64,000 bases of DNA from Methylosinus sp. Sm6 (GTDB lineage: Bacteria; Pseudomonadota; Alphaproteobacteria; Rhizobiales; Beijerinckiaceae), in assembly GCF_019802345.1 (NCBI RefSeq), contig NZ_JAINDZ010000010.1:1-64000 (forward strand). Reading direction: 5' to 3'. Made by a program: the position numbers and the translations under genes. The notes beneath the pieces were generated by a model. The model worked only from the letters and a program-made list of their open reading frames with translations, searched no databases and had not been told where the DNA came from. Shown here in pieces: positions 17,394-25,824 of the stretch; positions within the stretch are counted from its first letter, which is position 1; the number at the start of each line of letters is the position of its first letter.

Positions 17394-18152
17394 TCAGCCG
17401 GACGCCACGAGTTGTTGTTTTTGTCCGAGCGGAGCCAGGAAGCTGCGTAAGCCCGCAGTCTCGAAATTGGTCCAGGATCGCTCGAGCCAGGTCCGCACAT
17501 AACCGCGCAGAACGAAAGAACGCGGGCGCGTTTCAGGGCCCCGCGCCGGCTCGTCGAAAACGAAGGACGAAAACGGCAGGCCCGTCAGCTCCACCGCCTC
17601 ATAGGCGAGCCGATCGAGACGAGGAACGACGATCTCCTTCCACGCGTCGCTGCGACGCAGATAAGCTTCGGAGAAGTCGGCGTTGTCGTCGAAGAAGCTC
17701 GATCCGTTGACGAAATTCTTGACGATCCGATATTCGCACTTGTTCTTATACGGCGCGACGGCTTCGAGTTCGGCGAGCGAGGCCACCGACGCTCCGATGA
17801 GATGCAAGACGAGGATGCGCGCGTCGCTACGGGCGGAGGCGTCGAGCAGGCCGACATCCTCCATGAAGCGCAGCGTGTGGAGGAGCTGCCCGGACTTGAG
17901 GTCGACCACCGTCACCGCCTGGTGGGAGGCGAGGCTCTCGACGAGCCGGGCCTGATCGCGAATGTCCCTCATGTCCATGAGTTTCGCGATATTCGGATAA
18001 AAACGCCGCAAGGTTCCGCTCGGCGCCTGCGCGTCGAAAACGCGCACGTCGAAGTCGGACGCCTGCAAGAAATCGATCAGAAGCCGCGTCACCGTGGTCT
18101 TGCCGACTCCGCCCTTATCGGCTCCGACGAGCACTAGCGGCGATGCGAGCAT
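17394..18152 (-). CDS. ParA/MinD-like P-loop ATPase
   Basis: 252 residues beginning LASPLVLVGADKGGVGKTTVTRLLIDFL, a deviant Walker A (KGGVGKTT). FDVRVFDAQAP and AVTVVDLKSG occupy the Walker A' and B positions. The C-terminal third is unlike classical chromosome ParA, and no parB or parS-like site is nearby. The fold is that of cytoskeletal ATPases that dimerise on ATP and position cargo on membrane or nucleoid. The bactofilin gene follows directly, suggesting that this ATPase positions or is positioned by the bactofilin polymer. Confidence 0.8.
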   Translation of the reverse strand: MLASPLVLVGADKGGVGKTTVTRLLIDFLQASDFDVRVFDAQAPSGTLRRFYPNIAKLMDMRDIRDQARLVESLASHQAVTVVDLKSGQLLHTLRFMEDVGLLDASARSDARILVLHLIGASVASLAELEAVAPYKNKCEYRIVKNFVNGSSFFDDNADFSEAYLRRSDAWKEIVVPRLDRLAYEAVELTGLPFSSFVFDEPARGPETRPRSFVLRGYVRTWLERSWTNFETAGLRSFLAPLGQKQQLVASG

Positions 18153-18432
18153 CGATACGTTCCCCCAATAATTTAAGCGCAGTCTCTTGCCTGAAAACGC
18201 GGCAGCAGATCAGGATAGGCCAGTGGCTCCCGGCGCGCATCGTCTAAGTCTTGCTACGTATGCTTAATCACACAATTCGAATCCGTCGCCAGTTTGTCAA
18301 CCAAATTTGCCCGGGTTTCGAAATAAGGTGGGGACAACTTGGACGCGAAACCATTCAGCAATATTTGTCCTGTGCGGCGCAGCAGTGCGCCACAACGCAC
18401 AATTCAGGAAAATTCGTAATATCCAGAATGAT

Positions 18433-19779
18433 TTATACTGCCACCGAGTGCCGCGCCGCCTTGGCCTCGAGATAAGCGTCGAAGGCGGAGGCCGCGAGCC
18501 GCGCGAAGGGCCGGCCGCGGCGCGTGATCGCGAGCCGGCGGCCGCTCAGTTCCGCCAGACCATCGTGCAGCAAGGTCTCGAGACGCGGGACGGCGGCGTC
18601 GAAAGCGTCCTCGGCGAAGCCGTGGGCCGCGGCGACCCGGCCGAAATCCACCGAGAAATCGCACATCAGCCGCTCGATGACGGCGCCCCGCGCGCGATCC
18701 TCGCCCGAGAAGGCGAGGCCGCGTGAGACGGGCAGACGCTCCGCCTCGACGGCGCGCCGCCAATTGCCGGTGTCGCCGATATTGCCGACATAGCCCTGCG
18801 GCAGCTTGCCGATCGAGGAGACGCCGAGCCCGAGCAGCGCGTCGGCGTCGTCGGTGGTGTAGCCCTGGAAATTGCGATGGAGCGTTCCGCCGCGCGCCGC
18901 CACGGCCATCGCGTCGTCGGGCCGGGCGAAATGGTCGAGGCCGATCGCCTCATAGCCCGCCGCCTCGAGCGTCTCGCGCACCGCTTCGGCCTGGGCGAGG
19001 CGCTCATTGGCGCCGGCGAGCGCGGCCTGATCGATCAAGCGCTGATGCACGGCGAACCAGGGCACATGAGCGTAGCCGAACACCGCGAAACGGTTCGGCG
19101 AAAGCCCGGCGGCGAGCTTCGCCGTGCGGATCACATCCTCGACGCTCTGCTCGGGCAGGCCATACATCAGATCGAAATTGATCGCCTGGAGCCCGGCCGC
19201 GCGCAGCAGCGCGACGCAGCGCTCGACGACTTCATAGGGCTGCTCGCGGCCGGCGGCCTTCTGCACATGCGGATTGAAATCCTGCACGCCCAGCGAGACC
19301 CGGTTGACGCCCGACTCGACCAGGGCGTCGGCGAGGGCCGCGTCGACGAGCCGTGGATCGAGCTCGATCGCATGCTCGATCGCCGCGTCCATCCGGAAAT
19401 GCTCGGAGAGGACGCGCGCCACCTCGCGGAAGCGCGAGGGCCCGAGCATGCTGGGCGTGCCGCCGCCCCAATGGATCGAGCGCACATTGCGCGCCGGCGT
19501 CGAGGCGGCGAGGAGCTCGATCTCGCGCAGCAGCGTCTCCTTGTAGGAGGTGAGCGGCGCGTCCTGGCGCAGCGCCTTGGTGTGGCAGCCGCAATAGGTG
19601 CAGATCGCCGGGCAGAAGGGCACATGCAGATAGAGCGAGAGATTGGCGCCCGGCGAGAGCTCGGCGAGCCAGCGCGCGGCCGTCTCCGCCCCGACCTCGG
19701 CCGAGAAATGCGGGGCGGTCGGATAGCTCGTGTAGCGCGGCGCCGAACGTTCGGCGAGGGCGAGGGATGCGCTGGACAT
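18433..19779 (-). CDS. hemN: Oxygen-independent coproporphyrinogen III oxidase
   Basis: 448 residues, with AGGAG 8 bases before the start. The N-terminus RYTSYPTAPHFSAEVG is typical of true HemN. The radical-SAM cluster is C56, C60 and C63 in PFCPAICTYCGC, with the extra Cys (C65) found in HemN. SIHWGGGTPSML binds SAM and GLDHFARPDDAMAVA is a HemN signature. It decarboxylates coproporphyrinogen III to protoporphyrinogen IX without oxygen, in haem synthesis. No FNR/FixK palindrome was recognised upstream. The 280 bases after its stop (18153-18432) are relatively AT-rich and hold no gene I can support. Confidence 0.96.
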   Translation of the reverse strand: MSSASLALAERSAPRYTSYPTAPHFSAEVGAETAARWLAELSPGANLSLYLHVPFCPAICTYCGCHTKALRQDAPLTSYKETLLREIELLAASTPARNVRSIHWGGGTPSMLGPSRFREVARVLSEHFRMDAAIEHAIELDPRLVDAALADALVESGVNRVSLGVQDFNPHVQKAAGREQPYEVVERCVALLRAAGLQAINFDLMYGLPEQSVEDVIRTAKLAAGLSPNRFAVFGYAHVPWFAVHQRLIDQAALAGANERLAQAEAVRETLEAAGYEAIGLDHFARPDDAMAVAARGGTLHRNFQGYTTDDADALLGLGVSSIGKLPQGYVGNIGDTGNWRRAVEAERLPVSRGLAFSGEDRARGAVIERLMCDFSVDFGRVAAAHGFAEDAFDAAVPRLETLLHDGLAELSGRRLAITRRGRPFARLAASAFDAYLEAKAARHSVAV

Positions 19780-19925
19780 TCTGCCGGCTCCTGAGGGCGC
19801 GATGCGGTTCTCTCATCCAATTTAGACCCTCGCGGGCCGTCGAGCAAAATCCCGGCGCGGCCCCTGCACGGCTTCCGGCTCCCGGCGGGAGCGAGAGGGC
19901 TTGCGTCGATGGAAACAAAGGCTGC

Positions 19926-20055
19926 TCGACGCCCCCTCCCCAGCCCTCCCCCGCTCCGCGGGAGAGGGAGCAGATTCGGCGCTTCATCAATGGTTCGCGA
20001 AACGTCGGCAGCCCCCTCTCCCGCGAAGCGGGGGAGGGTGAGGGAGGGAGCGGGC
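19926..20055. repeat. Family D palindromic intergenic element
   Basis: Two inverted copies of CCCTCCCCCGCT-type sequence around CGCGGGAGAGGGAG flank a short centre containing CTTCATCAATGGTTCGCG. The same architecture recurs at 53703-53818. It lies in the 411-base space between the divergent hemN and protease-inhibitor genes; the rest of that space shows no gene. Confidence 0.75.
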
Positions 20056-20190
20056 GCCTGGTTCGAGCGATGCGAGCCGGGGCAGCGTCGTCGCGCCGCT
20101 CGTTTTTGCATGCGCAGCCCTTGGTCGACCCGCGCCTACAGGGCAATATCTCCCTACCGATTCTACGACTCGATATCCCTGGGGTGCGAC

Positions 20191-20583
20191 ATGTCGAAAT
20201 TCTCCGGACGCGCGATGCTCGCGGCGGGGCTCTGCCTCGCCGTCGAGGCCGGCCTGCCGACGCCGGCCTCTTCCGCCGGCGCCGGGCGCGCGGGCGAGGT
20301 GGCCGGCCGCTATGCGATTCTGCGCGCCGGCGACAAGGACACGGGCTGCATGCTGACGCTGTTCGACCACGCCCGCGGGCCGGGCGGATTCCGCGCTCAG
20401 CTCGCGCCGGCCTGTCGCGACCAGGGCGTGGTGATTTTCGATCCGGTCGGCTGGTCTTTGGAGCGCGGACGCCTCGCGCTGACGGCCCGCAAGGGTCATC
20501 AGGCGCATTTCGAGCAGCAGGCCGACGGCGTCTGGCGGCGCGACGCCCATGAAGGCAAGGCGCTCGGGCTCAAGCGCCTGTGA
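20191..20583 (+). CDS. Exported protein of the AprI/Inh metalloprotease-inhibitor family
   Basis: 130 residues from ATG 20191; the frame is open upstream, but only this Met starts a signal peptide (MLAAGLCLAVEAGLPTPASSA). The mature domain shows the Inh pattern: AGRYAILRAGDKDTGCMLTLFD, a Cys partner in PACRDQG, then WSLERGRLALTARKGHQAHFEQQADGVWRR. AprI/Inh proteins are small beta-barrels that plug the active site of serralysin-type metalloproteases in the periplasm. No serralysin gene is in the window, so the target is unknown; some Inh-domain proteins may have other roles. Confidence 0.75.
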   Translation: MSKFSGRAMLAAGLCLAVEAGLPTPASSAGAGRAGEVAGRYAILRAGDKDTGCMLTLFDHARGPGGFRAQLAPACRDQGVVIFDPVGWSLERGRLALTARKGHQAHFEQQADGVWRRDAHEGKALGLKRL

Positions 20584-20585
20584 GC

Positions 20586-20604
20586 GAGGGCGCCGCGCGC
20601 CCTC
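20586..20604. terminator. Bidirectional hairpin between convergent genes
   Basis: GAGGGCGC and GCGCCCTC form an 8-bp stem with a 3-base loop, 3 bases after the inhibitor stop and 19 bases before the end of the convergent transpeptidase gene. No T-run is present. Confidence 0.4.
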
Positions 20605-20622
20605 CTCGGCCTCGCGCCCTCT

Positions 20623-21234
20623 TCAGATCACAACCACATTGGCGCCGAGCTTGACGCGATTGTAGAGGTCGATCGCGTCGATGTCGCGCATGCGGATGCA
20701 GCCCGACGAGACGCTCTGGCCGATCTTGTCCGGCTCATTGGTGCCATGGATGCGGTAGAGCGTGTCCTTGCCGTTCTCGTAGAGATAGAGAGCGCGCGCG
20801 CCGAGCGGATTGTCCGGCCCGCCGGGCAGGCCGCCGGCGTCGGCGGTCGGCTGCAGATGCGGCCAGCGCTCCAGCATATCCTTGGGCGGAATCCAGCGCG
20901 GCCATTCCTGCATGCCGCCGATGGTCGCGCGCCCTGTCCAGCCATAGGCCTCCTGCCCGGTGGCGACGCCATAGCGGATCGCCTTGCCGCCACCCTCGAC
21001 GAAGTAGAGAAACTTGTTCCTGGTGTCGACGACGATCGAGCCCGGCGGCTCGCTGGTCTTGAAGTCGACCAGATAGCGCTCATAAACCGCGCCGACGTCC
21101 GCCGTCGGCACCAGGGCCATAAATTGCGCGTCCCTTCCGCTGAGCTGCGGGTCCGGCAGACGCGACCCGGCGACGTTGCAGCCGGCGACAGACAATCCGA
21201 ACCCCACCGCGACGACAACCAGCCTCGCATTCAT
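20623..21234 (-). CDS. L,D-transpeptidase (YkuD/ErfK family), lipoprotein
   Basis: 203 residues starting at MNARLVVVAVGFGLSVAGC, with GAGG upstream; the longer frame to 21309 lacks support. The lipobox SVAGC makes Cys19 the probable lipidation site. The YkuD catalytic block is complete: YRIHGTNEPDKIGQSVSSGCIRM, with the His and the nucleophilic Cys. Substrate-side motifs include FVEGGGKAIRYGVATGQEAYGW. It should form 3-3 cross-links in peptidoglycan or attach proteins to it, at the periplasmic face of the envelope. Confidence 0.93.
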   Translation of the reverse strand: MNARLVVVAVGFGLSVAGCNVAGSRLPDPQLSGRDAQFMALVPTADVGAVYERYLVDFKTSEPPGSIVVDTRNKFLYFVEGGGKAIRYGVATGQEAYGWTGRATIGGMQEWPRWIPPKDMLERWPHLQPTADAGGLPGGPDNPLGARALYLYENGKDTLYRIHGTNEPDKIGQSVSSGCIRMRDIDAIDLYNRVKLGANVVVI

Positions 21235-21468
21235 GAACGCGCCCTCTTTCCAACGCCCGAGCAATCCTATTAGGATTTTGCTTACCATAATCTTACTGCC
21301 CGGAAACATTCGGTTTGGAAGAATCCCCCGCGCTGTTGCATGCGGGAGACAGGCGCCCGGGCCGCGCCCTCGCCGCGGAAATTTTCCTGGAGAGGTTTCG
21401 CCGATGCATCGCCGGAACGTGCTATAGCCGCGGATAATCCCCTGATCCGAAATCGATGGCGCGCTGTG

Positions 21469-22398
21469 GTGAGAACCCTATTCGTCACACATGAGAGCGG
21501 CCTCGCCCATCAAATGGGCGCGGGCCATCCCGAACAGCCGGATCGGCTGCGCGCGATCGAGCGGAGCCTCGAGCATGAGCGCTTCCAGAGCCTCGCGCGC
21601 GTCCAGGCGCCCGCGGCGGCGCGCGACGTCTTGTTGCGCGTGCACCCCGAGAGCTATGTCCGCAGAATCGAGAGCGCGCAGCCGCGCGAAGGGCTGACGG
21701 CGCTCGACCCCGACACTCTGATGTGCCCGCATACTCTCGAGGCGGCGATGCACGCCGTCGGCGGCGCCGTCGCGGCGGTCGACGAGGTGATGAGCGGCGC
21801 GGCCGACACGGCCTTCGTCGCCGTGCGTCCGCCCGGCCATCACGCCGGGCCGTCCACGCCGATGGGCTTCTGCTTCTTCAACAATATCGCGGCGGCGGCG
21901 CGCCATGCGCTGGCCGCCCATGGGGCGGAGCGCGTCGCCATCGTCGATTTCGACGTGCATCACGGCAATGGCACGCAGGACATCTTCTGGTCCGACGCGC
22001 AGGTGCTGTTCTGCTCGACCCACCAGGCCCCCTATTACCCGGGGACCGGCGCGACCAGCGAGACGGGCGAGCACGACACCATCGTCAATGCGCCGCTGTG
22101 GGCGGGCTCGACCGGCGATGATTTTCTGGAGGCGCTGAAGACGCGCATTCTGCCGCGCGTGCGGAACTTCGCGCCGGACCTGCTGCTGATCTCGGCGGGC
22201 TTCGACGCGCATCGCGACGACCCGCTCGGCGGATTGCGCTTCACGGAGCGCGATTACAGCGAGGCGACCAAGCGGCTGATGGACGTCGCGGACCGCAGCG
22301 CGGGCGGCCGCATCGTGTCCCTGCTGGAAGGCGGATATGATCTCGACGCGCTGGGCCGCTCGGCGGCGGCCCATGTGCTGGCGCTGATGGGGGCGTGA
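21469..22398 (+). CDS. Histone-deacetylase-family (acetoin utilisation/AcuC-like) hydrolase
   Basis: 309 residues if GTG 21469 is used (GTG 21466 is the alternative); the frame is open upstream but homology begins at RTLFVTHESGLAHQMGAGHPEQPDR. The zinc and catalytic residues of the arginase/deacetylase fold are present: AVRPPGHHAG, IVDFDVHHGNGTQ, DLLLISAGFDAHRDDPLGG and LLEGGYDLDALG. Bacterial members remove acetyl or related groups from polyamines or small amides; the substrate is not evident. It appears to be a single-gene unit, and its end faces the rpmJ gene 15 bases away. Confidence 0.92.
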   Translation: MRTLFVTHESGLAHQMGAGHPEQPDRLRAIERSLEHERFQSLARVQAPAAARDVLLRVHPESYVRRIESAQPREGLTALDPDTLMCPHTLEAAMHAVGGAVAAVDEVMSGAADTAFVAVRPPGHHAGPSTPMGFCFFNNIAAAARHALAAHGAERVAIVDFDVHHGNGTQDIFWSDAQVLFCSTHQAPYYPGTGATSETGEHDTIVNAPLWAGSTGDDFLEALKTRILPRVRNFAPDLLLISAGFDAHRDDPLGGLRFTERDYSEATKRLMDVADRSAGGRIVSLLEGGYDLDALGRSAAAHVLALMGA

Positions 22399-22413
22399 GA
22401 GCGCCCCGCGTCC

Positions 22414-22539
22414 TCAGCCCTGGCGGGCCTTGTAGCGCTTCTGCTGCTTGTTGATGACGTAGACGCGGCCCTTGCGGCGCACGATCTGGTTGCCGCGGTG
22501 GCGCGCGCGCAGCGACTTGAGCGAATTGCGGACTTTCAT
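22414..22539 (-). CDS. rpmJ: Ribosomal protein bL36, cysteine-free type
   Basis: A 41-residue frame, [21 protein letters not shown] then [20 protein letters not shown], matches bL36 end to end, with GGGA in front of the ATG. The zinc-ribbon cysteines of the C+ form (CxxC...C...H) are absent, so this is the zinc-independent C- form usual in alphaproteobacteria. It is a component of the large ribosomal subunit. It lies downstream of the Zur-boxed TonB receptor gene on the same strand, but 430 bases of repeat-rich DNA separate them. Confidence 0.95.
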   Translation of the reverse strand: MKVRNSLKSLRARHRGNQIVRRKGRVYVINKQQKRYKARQG

Positions 22540-22690
22540 CGGTCTTTTCCCGGCAGAATGATCCAAGGCCGGGATGAACGCCCAGCTTCTCGTGGCCGCA
22601 GCCTATGCCCGATTTTCGTCCGCCGATCAAGTCCGCCGTCGCGTCGGGTTGGATCGGGTGAACGAGGGCAATCGGCTGAAGGATAAAAAT

Positions 22691-22810
22691 CCCTAACCCT
22701 CGTCCTGAGGAGCCGCCGCAGGCGGCGTCTCGAAGGACGGCAGCGCGAAAAAGGGTTCTCCTCATTGCCGTCCTTCGAGACGCCCGCTTCGCGGGCTCAG
22801 GACGAGGGCG
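22691..22810. repeat. Family A palindromic element, two inverted copies
   Basis: CCTCGTCCTGAGGAGCC then a GCCGC/GCGGC stem and GTCTCGAAGGACG (about 22698-22739) is followed by its inverted copy (about 22769-22808). Each copy folds alone and the pair folds together. It lies in the 429-base gap between rpmJ and the TonB receptor; the remainder of that gap holds a family C element and otherwise nothing I can identify. Confidence 0.8.
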
Positions 22811-22848
22811 GTGGGGCTGTAGTCCTTCACCCGATTGCCCCGCGTTTT

Positions 22849-22886
22849 ACCCTCCCCTCGAGGGGGAGGGTCGGCCGGCGAAGCCG
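22849..22886. repeat. Family C element, single copy
   Basis: ACCCTCCCCTCGAGGGGGAG then GGTCGGCCGGCGAAGCCG. Related sequence recurs at 53481-53610. Confidence 0.65.
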
Positions 22887-22968
22887 CCGCAGATTCTTTG
22901 CCGTCGTCCGCCATCTGCCGCCGATGCTGTTCAATCAGCGGAATATTTGATGCGGGCCTCGCCATCGG

Positions 22969-25149
22969 TCAAAAGACGAAATCGACGAACAGCCGCGCAT
23001 TGGCGCCGGGAAGCGGAACCTCGTCCTTCTTATAGGATACGCTGTTGCGAATATCGGCGTTCAGAAGATTGTCGCCGACGACGCCGGCGCGGATTTCCCG
23101 TGCGAACGCGCCTTTGGGCAGCTCGGCGCGATAGCTGATCTCGGCCCTCAGCAGATCATAATCTTTCGTGCGCGTCTCGGCGATCGGCGCGACATGGTTC
23201 TGCGCGAAGGCGTGCAGCACATTGATCCGCGCGAGCCAATTGGAATCGCGCCAGAAGGCGCCGCCGCCCAATCGCACCGGCGGAATGCGCGGAACATTGG
23301 CCCCGTCCGCGAATGTCGCGCGCACCACATCGAGCCGATTGTCGACGCCGATCACGCCGCCCGCGAGCGGCGCGATCTCCCATTGGCTCTGGAACTCGCC
23401 GCCGAGAAAATCCGCGTCGCGCTGCGAATAGATCGCCTGATCGAGGCCGCCGCCTTCGCCGGACGGCGTGCAGCTGCCGATATCGCCCTCGCAGCTCTCG
23501 CCGGTGAGGCGGCGATAGATGAAGCCGTGGAAATGCGTGTAGAAAAACGTCGCCTCGAAACGGAGAGGACCCTGCGCGCGGCGCAGCCCCGCCTCGACCG
23601 TCTCCGCCGATTCGAGCGAGAGGCGCGGATTGCCGATGTCGAATGTTCCGGTTGCCTCATGGACGCCGTGCGAGAACAATTCCGGCCCGCGCGGCGCGCG
23701 CTCCACATGGCTCGCGGTGAGGCTCGCCGTCAGGCCGAGGGGAAGGTCCTGCAGCACGCCGAACGACAGGCTCTTCGGCGCGAAATTGCGCCGATAGCCG
23801 AAAGAGAGCGCGGGATCGACGAAGAGGTCGGGCGTCTGGCCGATCGTCTCCACCTGCTCGATGCGGCCGGCGAGCTGCAGGCGCGTCTGCGCGGACAGCG
23901 ACAGCTCGTTGAACGAATAGAAGGCGATGCTGCGCTGGTCGATCGGATCGAACAGCGAGCCTTCGGCGCCCGGCGCGATGAGCCGCTGATGCGATCCCTG
24001 CACGCCGACGGCGTTGACAAGGGAGCCGAAGCCGAGCTCGAAAGGCCTGAGCTGAACCTCGATGCGCCCCTCCTGCTCCTTATTGGCGAAGGTCTGCTGT
24101 ATGCCGTCGAAGCCGCCTTCATCGGCGAGCTCGTGATGCTTGTAGTCGGTGACGCCGCCATAGAGCCGGATCGTCTCGATGAAGGAGGAGAGCGGCCGAT
24201 ATTCGCCCCGGCCCGTCACCTTGGTCTGGCGCATGTTTATGCGCGTGCGCGTCTCGGAGGCTTCGATCCCGGGAATGCGATAGACGCTCTCGAATCGCGT
24301 CACCGCGACGCCGAAGAAGCCGCGATCGAAAAAATAGGAGCCGCCCGCCGACCAGCCGCCCGAGCGCAGCCAGGAATTGGGCTGGCGCCCGCCGACGATC
24401 GGCGCGCCGTCCTCGGGCGGCGACAGATAAGGATAGGCGGGAATGGCGTAATTGCTCGTGCGCCGGCCATGCGCATCGGCGTGAAAGGCGAAATCGCCCT
24501 GCCCCACATCGACGAGCGCCGCCTGCTCGAGGCCGGCGTCGACAGTCGAGACGGCGCTGCGCGTCTCGACCCGCATGCAGGGCGCGAGCGGCGAGACCTC
24601 GCCCTCGCGGCAGGGAAGCGCGAGGGGAATGCGGTCATTGCCGGCGTCGACGACGCCGCCGATCGCCTGCGAGCCCCAGCGCAGAGTGGCGGGGCCGCGC
24701 ACCACCTCCACACGGCCGATTGCGAGCGGATCGAGCGGAACGCCATGGTCCTCGCCGAGCTCGGACACGCCGCCGGCTCCGATCCCGTTCTCCTGCACGC
24801 GCACGCGATAATTATCGAGGCCGCGCAGGATCGGCCGATTGGCGCCCGGCGCGAAGCTGGAGCCGGAGATCCCCGGCTGCGACATCAGCACATCGCCGAG
24901 CGTGGCGCCGGGAGAGCGGCGGATATCGTCGGTCGAGAGCCGCGTCGTCGTCGCGAATTGATCGGTGACGATGGAAAGGACGCCGGGCGCGGCCTCCTTG
25001 CGCGCCGGCGCGCGCCGCCCGATCGGATTGGCGGCGGCGATCTCGATGTCGGGAAGAGCCTCTTGGGCGAGCGCGCGGTCCGCCCCCAGCGGCGCGGCCG
25101 CGATCGTGCAGCAGCTCAGCAGAACGCCGCGAAATGTCCGTCTCGTCAT
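22969..25149 (-). CDS. TonB-dependent outer-membrane receptor, probably for zinc (ZnuD-like)
   Basis: 726 residues with a signal peptide ending near ALAQ-EALPDIE. The plug domain spans about 60-190 (LGDVLMSQPGISGSSFAPGANRPILRGLDNYRVRVQENGIGAGGVSELGEDHGVPLDP and VEVVRGPATLRWGSQAIGGVV). The 22-strand barrel ends in the usual terminal aromatic (FVDFVF). The plug is most like ZnuD-type zinc receptors. The promoter carries a perfect Zur-type palindrome overlapping the likely transcription start, which independently supports zinc uptake. A cluster of His, Asp and Glu in loops (DYKHHELADEGG, THFHGF) may bind metal. Haem or copper chelates cannot be excluded. Energy would come from TonB-ExbBD encoded elsewhere. 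Confidence 0.9.
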   Translation of the reverse strand: MTRRTFRGVLLSCCTIAAAPLGADRALAQEALPDIEIAAANPIGRRAPARKEAAPGVLSIVTDQFATTTRLSTDDIRRSPGATLGDVLMSQPGISGSSFAPGANRPILRGLDNYRVRVQENGIGAGGVSELGEDHGVPLDPLAIGRVEVVRGPATLRWGSQAIGGVVDAGNDRIPLALPCREGEVSPLAPCMRVETRSAVSTVDAGLEQAALVDVGQGDFAFHADAHGRRTSNYAIPAYPYLSPPEDGAPIVGGRQPNSWLRSGGWSAGGSYFFDRGFFGVAVTRFESVYRIPGIEASETRTRINMRQTKVTGRGEYRPLSSFIETIRLYGGVTDYKHHELADEGGFDGIQQTFANKEQEGRIEVQLRPFELGFGSLVNAVGVQGSHQRLIAPGAEGSLFDPIDQRSIAFYSFNELSLSAQTRLQLAGRIEQVETIGQTPDLFVDPALSFGYRRNFAPKSLSFGVLQDLPLGLTASLTASHVERAPRGPELFSHGVHEATGTFDIGNPRLSLESAETVEAGLRRAQGPLRFEATFFYTHFHGFIYRRLTGESCEGDIGSCTPSGEGGGLDQAIYSQRDADFLGGEFQSQWEIAPLAGGVIGVDNRLDVVRATFADGANVPRIPPVRLGGGAFWRDSNWLARINVLHAFAQNHVAPIAETRTKDYDLLRAEISYRAELPKGAFAREIRAGVVGDNLLNADIRNSVSYKKDEVPLPGANARLFVDFVF

Positions 25150-25170
25150 CGAGCCCCCCGGATCAACTGA

Positions 25171-25185
25171 TGTTATAACATAACA
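25171..25185 (-). promoter_or_regulatory. Zur-type zinc operator
   Basis: TGTTATAACATAACA is a perfect inverted repeat (TGTTAT, 3 bases, ATAACA), close to the alphaproteobacterial Zur consensus TGTTATaatATAACA. It starts 22 bases before the receptor start codon and directly abuts the predicted -10, where repressor binding would block transcription when zinc is plentiful. Confidence 0.8.
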
Positions 25186-25186
25186 T

Positions 25187-25216
25187 TTTATGCGCCGGCT
25201 GGCCGCGGCTTGTCAA
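25187..25216 (-). promoter_or_regulatory. Sigma-70-type promoter of the TonB receptor
   Basis: On the minus strand a perfect TTGACA (25211-25216) is followed after 18 bases by CATAAA (25187-25192). The Zur box begins one base downstream of the -10. Confidence 0.6.
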
Positions 25217-25660
25217 CGCAACCTCGAGCGGGCCGGCGTGGCCCGCGCGCGCCTGCATCCCCGCCGCCGTTCCCGGCGCGGGAGATGGGAGGTCCGGAAC
25301 GCCGCGGCGCCGTTTCGGCCGCGGAAAGAGGAAGGTTGGTCGGAGCCGGGACGTTCCGGACCACGGCCGCCTTTTCTGTTCGCCGCCTGCGGGCTCAGGG
25401 TCCTTGCTCCCTTTCGGGTAATCGGTCCCCGTGCGAGCCTCGCATATTCGGCCCGGCTCTCGCCTCGCTGTCGCGAGGCCCTCCGCACGAAGGAGGAGCC
25501 GGAACCGGCGGCGTGGCGTCGCGAGGTTTCGAGAGAGGGTCGCCTCCCGTCCCCGCGAACCGCGCCCCGCCGACGCCGCCCGACCCTTCGGGCCGCGTCC
25601 CATGCGGCGGAAGCAGGGGAGAGAACAGGAATAAAATCCGATATTGTCAAGTAGCGCGCG
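25217..25660. other. 444-base GC-rich gap, no supported gene
   Basis: Several frames are open on both strands, which is expected for this composition, but none shows a recognisable domain, signal peptide or good ribosome site. I looked on the minus strand for a cobalamin riboswitch (B12 box) upstream of the receptor and found none. The last 25 bases are noticeably AT-rich. Confidence 0.4.
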
Positions 25661-25824
25661 CCCTTCTCCCACTTGTGGGAGAAGGTGGCCCGGCGAAGCC
25701 GGGTCGGATGAGGGTCCTTCGGAGCAGCGCGAGACGCTGGCGGCCCCTCATCAGCGCGCGTTCTGAGGCGCCCTCAACCGACCTCGCTTCGCGAGGCCAC
25801 CTTCTCCCGCCCTGCGGGAGAAGG
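25661..25824. repeat. Family B palindromic element, two inverted copies
   Basis: The left copy is CCTTCTCCCACTTGTGGGAG then AAGGTGGCCCGGCGAAGCCG and GGTCGGATGAGGG. The right copy (GAGGCCACCTTCTCCCGCCC onward) is inverted. The same arrangement occurs at 61511-61663. It fills most of the space before the DUF3501 gene. Confidence 0.8.

Noticed and set aside
18230-18330. Possible tRNA suggested by an AATTCGAATCC-like stretch
   Set aside because: No cloverleaf can be folded around it; the acceptor and anticodon arms are missing.
19780-20190. FNR/FixK site controlling hemN
   Set aside because: No TTGAT-N4-ATCAA-like palindrome is present between hemN and the divergent gene.
25149-25660. Cobalamin riboswitch upstream of the TonB receptor
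   Set aside because: No B12-box or conserved core was seen on the minus strand, and a Zur box with a nearby promoter explains the regulation better.
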